Assembly: GCA_023417665.1 (NCBI GenBank)
Contig: JAEZFA010000069.1
Location: forward strand, 1 to 14,338
Reading direction: 5' to 3'
Origin: Pseudomonadota bacterium
GTDB lineage: Bacteria; Pseudomonadota; Alphaproteobacteria; Rhizobiales; Xanthobacteraceae
Length of the DNA: 14,338 nt
Below, piece by piece: positions 12,003-14,338 of the stretch. How positions within the stretch are numbered: the stretch's first letter is position 1; every line of letters starts with the position of its first letter. The position numbers and the translations under genes are program-made. The notes under the pieces were generated by a model, which worked only from the letters and a program-made list of their open reading frames with translations, was not told the origin of the DNA and searched no databases.

Positions 12003-13142
12003 ATGGCTGAGATCGGAACCCAGGCAGCGGCACCGTCGGCGAAGCCCGACGACAAGGATGTCGCGGACAACTGGGAAAAAATGGTCGACGAAGAGGCCGC
12101 GGGCGAACTCGAGCATAAGATTGCGGTCGAGCGCGCGCTGAATCAGGAGGAAATCGACAGCCTTCTGGGCTTCCGACTCGACGATCTCAATCTCGTCGAC
12201 CAGAACGGCCTGCGCGCCATCATCGATTCTGCGATGGTATCCTACGAGCGTCTGCCGATGCTCGAGATCGTCTTTGATCGCCTTGTGCGGTTGATGACGA
12301 CGTCGCTGCGGAATTTTACCTCCGACAACGTCGAGGTTTCGCTCGACCGCATCACTTCGGTACGCTTCGGCGAGTATCTGAACTCGATCCCGCTGCCGAC
12401 GATCCTCGGCGTGATGAAAGCGAAGGAATGGGATAATTTCGGCCTGTTCACGGTCGAATCCTCGCTGATCTACGCGATGATCGACGTGCTGCTCGGCGGA
12501 CGCCGCGGCGCGCATCTGATCCGCATCGACGGCCGGCCCTACACCACGATCGAGACCGCGCTCGTCAAGCGCATGATGGAAGTGGTGCTCAGCGACGCGG
12601 AAGCCGCGTTCCGCCCGGTCACGCCCGTCAAGTTCGAGATTGACCGCATCGAGACCAATCCGAAATTCGCGGCGATCTCGCGTCCGACCAATGCGGCGAT
12701 CCTGGTGCGGCTGCGCATCGACATGGAGGATCGCGGCGGTTGTGTCGAGATCCTGCTGCCTTACGCGACCATCGAGCCGATCCGCGAGTTGCTGCTCCAG
12801 AATTTCATGGGCGACAAGTTCGGCCGCGATCCGATCTGGGAGTCCCATCTGGCGACCGAGATATGGCACGCGCAGGTCGAGGTCGATGCGGTGCTGTTCG
12901 AGGGCAGGCTGCCTCTGAAGCGCATCATGAATCTCGAGGTGGGCGACACGCTGATGCTCGATGTGCGCCCCGATGCGCTGGTGAAAGTGCGCTGCGGCGA
13001 CGCCGTGCTTTCCGAAGGACGCATGGGAAGGATCGGCGACCGCGTCGCCGTGAAAGTTGCGAAACCGTTGCGCCGCTCGAAGACTACGATGGCGATGTTC
13101 GAGCGCGCCGGTTCGATGTCGACAAGAATGGAGGGTGCATGA
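12003..13142 (+). CDS. fliM: Flagellar motor switch protein FliM
   Basis: A C-ring subunit of 379 residues; binding of phosphorylated CheY to it changes rotation. The CheY-binding motif E-E-I-D-S-L-L-G-F is at residues 49-57, after an acidic extension that is absent in E. coli FliM, where the motif is at the very N terminus; this extension is common in Alphaproteobacteria. The middle domain holds FDRLVRLMTTSLRNFTSDNVEVSLDRITSVRFGEYLNSIPLPT, then MIDVLLGGRRG. The SpoA (FliMN-C) domain is at about 290-360 (VEVDAVLFEGRLPLKRIMNLEVGDTLML). No clear ribosome site precedes the ATG at 12003, so it is probably coupled to fliL. It ends in an ATGA overlap with the next gene. Confidence 0.97.
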   Translation: MAEIGTQAAAPSAKPDDKDVADNWEKMVDEEAAGELEHKIAVERALNQEEIDSLLGFRLDDLNLVDQNGLRAIIDSAMVSYERLPMLEIVFDRLVRLMTTSLRNFTSDNVEVSLDRITSVRFGEYLNSIPLPTILGVMKAKEWDNFGLFTVESSLIYAMIDVLLGGRRGAHLIRIDGRPYTTIETALVKRMMEVVLSDAEAAFRPVTPVKFEIDRIETNPKFAAISRPTNAAILVRLRIDMEDRGGCVEILLPYATIEPIRELLLQNFMGDKFGRDPIWESHLATEIWHAQVEVDAVLFEGRLPLKRIMNLEVGDTLMLDVRPDALVKVRCGDAVLSEGRMGRIGDRVAVKVAKPLRRSKTTMAMFERAGSMSTRMEGA

Positions 13143-13639
13143 CCGGTTCCTATTATGGCCTCGTGATCGAAGGTCTCGTCGCCGTGCTGCTCGGACTCAC
13201 GATCGGCTATTGCGTGGTGCTGAACCGCCGCCTGATCCGGCTGCGTTCGGACGAATCGGCGTTGCGCGGCACCATTGCCGAACTCGTCACCGCAACCGAA
13301 TTTGCCGAGCGCGCGATCAAGAACCTGCGTTCGATCACGCAGGAGACCAATGCCACGCTGGGCGAGGGGCTTCGTGCCTCGCTCGACGTCACCCGCGATC
13401 TCGATGACCAGATCGCTCGCGGTGAGCAGGTGCTTGGGCGTATCGCGCAGATCGCGCAGCTCGCTGAGACTGCACGCAAGACAGCGCCGGCCAAGGACGA
13501 ACCAGCAGAGCCTGAGAGTGCGAACGTGCAGCCGCTGCGACGCGAGGAAGCGCCGCAGCGTTCGCCGAACCGCACTGCGCAGGCCGCACAGGCGCTTGCG
13601 CTGCGGCTACGCGCAGCCGCGGCGGGTCAGGCCGCGTAA
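13139..13639 (+). CDS. DUF6468-type membrane protein of the flagellar operon
   Basis: A protein of 166 residues. A single N-terminal membrane helix is at about residues 5-27 (YYGLVIEGLVAVLLGLTIGY), then a long helical, probably coiled-coil region (ESALRGTIAELVTATEFAERAIKNLR, TLGEGLRASLDVTRDLDDQIARGEQVLGRIAQIAQL) and an Ala/Pro/Arg-rich tail. It resembles the alphaproteobacterial DUF6468 proteins found beside fliM; that name is from memory. Function unknown. The start is set by ATGA overlap with the fliM stop (13139-13142), with GAGGGTG just upstream, showing tight coupling to fliM. The MotE-like gene follows after 5 nt. Co-expression and topology suggest a role at the motor, for example at the C-ring/membrane interface; this is inference. 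Confidence 0.8.
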   Translation: MTGSYYGLVIEGLVAVLLGLTIGYCVVLNRRLIRLRSDESALRGTIAELVTATEFAERAIKNLRSITQETNATLGEGLRASLDVTRDLDDQIARGEQVLGRIAQIAQLAETARKTAPAKDEPAEPESANVQPLRREEAPQRSPNRTAQAAQALALRLRAAAAGQAA

Positions 13640-13644
13640 TACAG

Positions 13645-14338
13645 ATGAACCGGCTGCGCCTCATCCCTGTCGTCATCTTTGCTGCGACGGCACTCCTCGT
13701 CATCAAGGGGATGGGCATTCTCGCGACTGCGACGCATCAGGTCGCAACGGTTCCGGCCGCGCCGGCGCCGGTCGCGATGAACGTGCCGGATACCGACCTC
13801 GAATTCACGAGCGCGGCGCCAAAGAAAGAGGAGCCGCCGAAGAAGCAGGAGCCGGAAATCCCGCCGGCCCCGCCGCGGGCTCCGGAAACGCCGACCGGTA
13901 TCAATGTCGGGGTGCCGGGTGATACGTCACCTGCGCAGAAGGTACTGCTTGAACGCCTGCAGGAACGCAGGCTCGAGCTCGAAAAGCGCGGGCGCGAACT
14001 TGAGCTGCGGGAGCGTCTGATCAAGGAAGCGGAGCAGCGCCTCGAACAGCGTCTCGGCGAATTGCGCGCACTCGAGAATCCGGCCAAGCCGGAGAATGCC
14101 GACGACAGCCCGAAGATGAAGAACCTCGTCATCATGTACGAGAACATGAAGCCGAAAGAAGCGGCTCGCATCTTCGAGAAGCTGGATGCCACGGTGCTGG
14201 TCGGTATCGCCAAAGCAATGAAACCGGCGAAACTTTCCGAAGTGCTTGCCGTGATGAATCCCGATGCCGCGCAGCGCCTGACCGTCGAAGTCGCGCGCGG
14301 CGTTTCGCCGGAGCGGACGACGCCGGCCACCGATCTGC
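13645..14338 (+). CDS. MotE-like flagellar protein, 3' end beyond window
   Basis: At least 231 residues, with no stop before the edge. A signal peptide or anchor helix is at about 6-28 (IPVVIFAATALLVIKGMGIL), then a Pro/Glu/Lys-rich spacer (EPPKKQEPEIPPAPPRAPE), a charged coiled coil at about 100-150 (VLLERLQERRLELEKRGREL, KEAEQRLEQRLGEL), and an MgtE-N-like domain at about 160-215 (MKNLVIMYENMKPKEAARIF then VLAVMNPDAAQRLTVE). This order fits MotE-family proteins; in Sinorhizobium MotE is a periplasmic chaperone of MotC. The ATG at 13645 lies 5 nt after the previous stop. Fourth gene of the fliL-fliM operon. The family call is from domain order and context, so the symbol is left out. Confidence 0.8.
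   Translation, partial: MNRLRLIPVVIFAATALLVIKGMGILATATHQVATVPAAPAPVAMNVPDTDLEFTSAAPKKEEPPKKQEPEIPPAPPRAPETPTGINVGVPGDTSPAQKVLLERLQERRLELEKRGRELELRERLIKEAEQRLEQRLGELRALENPAKPENADDSPKMKNLVIMYENMKPKEAARIFEKLDATVLVGIAKAMKPAKLSEVLAVMNPDAAQRLTVEVARGVSPERTTPATDL

Noticed and set aside
12740..13138. Open frame upstream of the DUF6468-like gene overlapping fliM
   Set aside because: It is a shadow of the fliM frame; the membrane helix begins at 13139 and the ATGA overlap sets the start.
1..14338. CRISPR arrays, tRNA or rRNA genes, insertion sequences, phage genes
   Set aside because: No regularly spaced repeats, RNA gene folds, transposase or phage proteins were seen; the only long repeat is the flagellin patch.

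Overview
The window is a flagellar gene region from an alphaproteobacterium, most likely a GC-rich member of the Hyphomicrobiales (Bradyrhizobium/Rhodopseudomonas/Afipia-like). Three things point there: FliX, which is confined to Alphaproteobacteria and sits divergent from flgI as in Caulobacter; a one-cysteine DksA; and CtrA-type boxes (TTAA-N7-TTAA) beside flagellar genes. The assignment rests on remembered family features, not on a search.

Layout. 1-2156 (minus): two tandem flagellin genes, the first cut by the window edge, each with its own upstream control region. 2364-4257 (minus): a compact operon flgI-flgJ-flgN-like with stop/start overlaps. 4258-4473: divergent control region. 4474-4893 (plus): fliX. 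4961-5765 (plus): dksA and a small membrane protein. 5762-7660 (minus): a non-flagellar group of a 66-residue hypothetical protein, a DadA-type FAD oxidoreductase and a two-helix membrane protein. 7889-11243 (minus): flgF-flgG-flgA-flgH, ending at a strong terminator. 11244-11498: second divergent control region. 11499-14338 (plus): fliL-fliM-DUF6468-like-motE-like, running off the right edge.

How the genes work together. FlgF and FlgG form the rod, FlgJ is the rod-binding assembly factor, and FlgI, FlgH and FlgA build the P and L rings around the rod. FliL, FliM and the MotE-like protein belong to the motor. The flagellins make the filament, and FliX links assembly to transcription in the Caulobacter model.

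The most notable signal is regulatory. Both divergent regions carry the same three elements in the same order: a near-consensus sigma-54 promoter reading into the minus-strand operon (flgI or flgF), then about 80-95 bp away a 15-bp inverted repeat CGGCA-N5-TGCCG, and 3-5 bp further a CtrA-type box facing the plus-strand gene (fliX or fliL). This looks like the Caulobacter logic, in which CtrA drives early genes while FlbD activates later sigma-54 promoters and represses early ones, packed twice into one gene region. The flagellins carry a different shared element. I found no CRISPR array, tRNA, rRNA or insertion sequence, and no wholly novel protein system.
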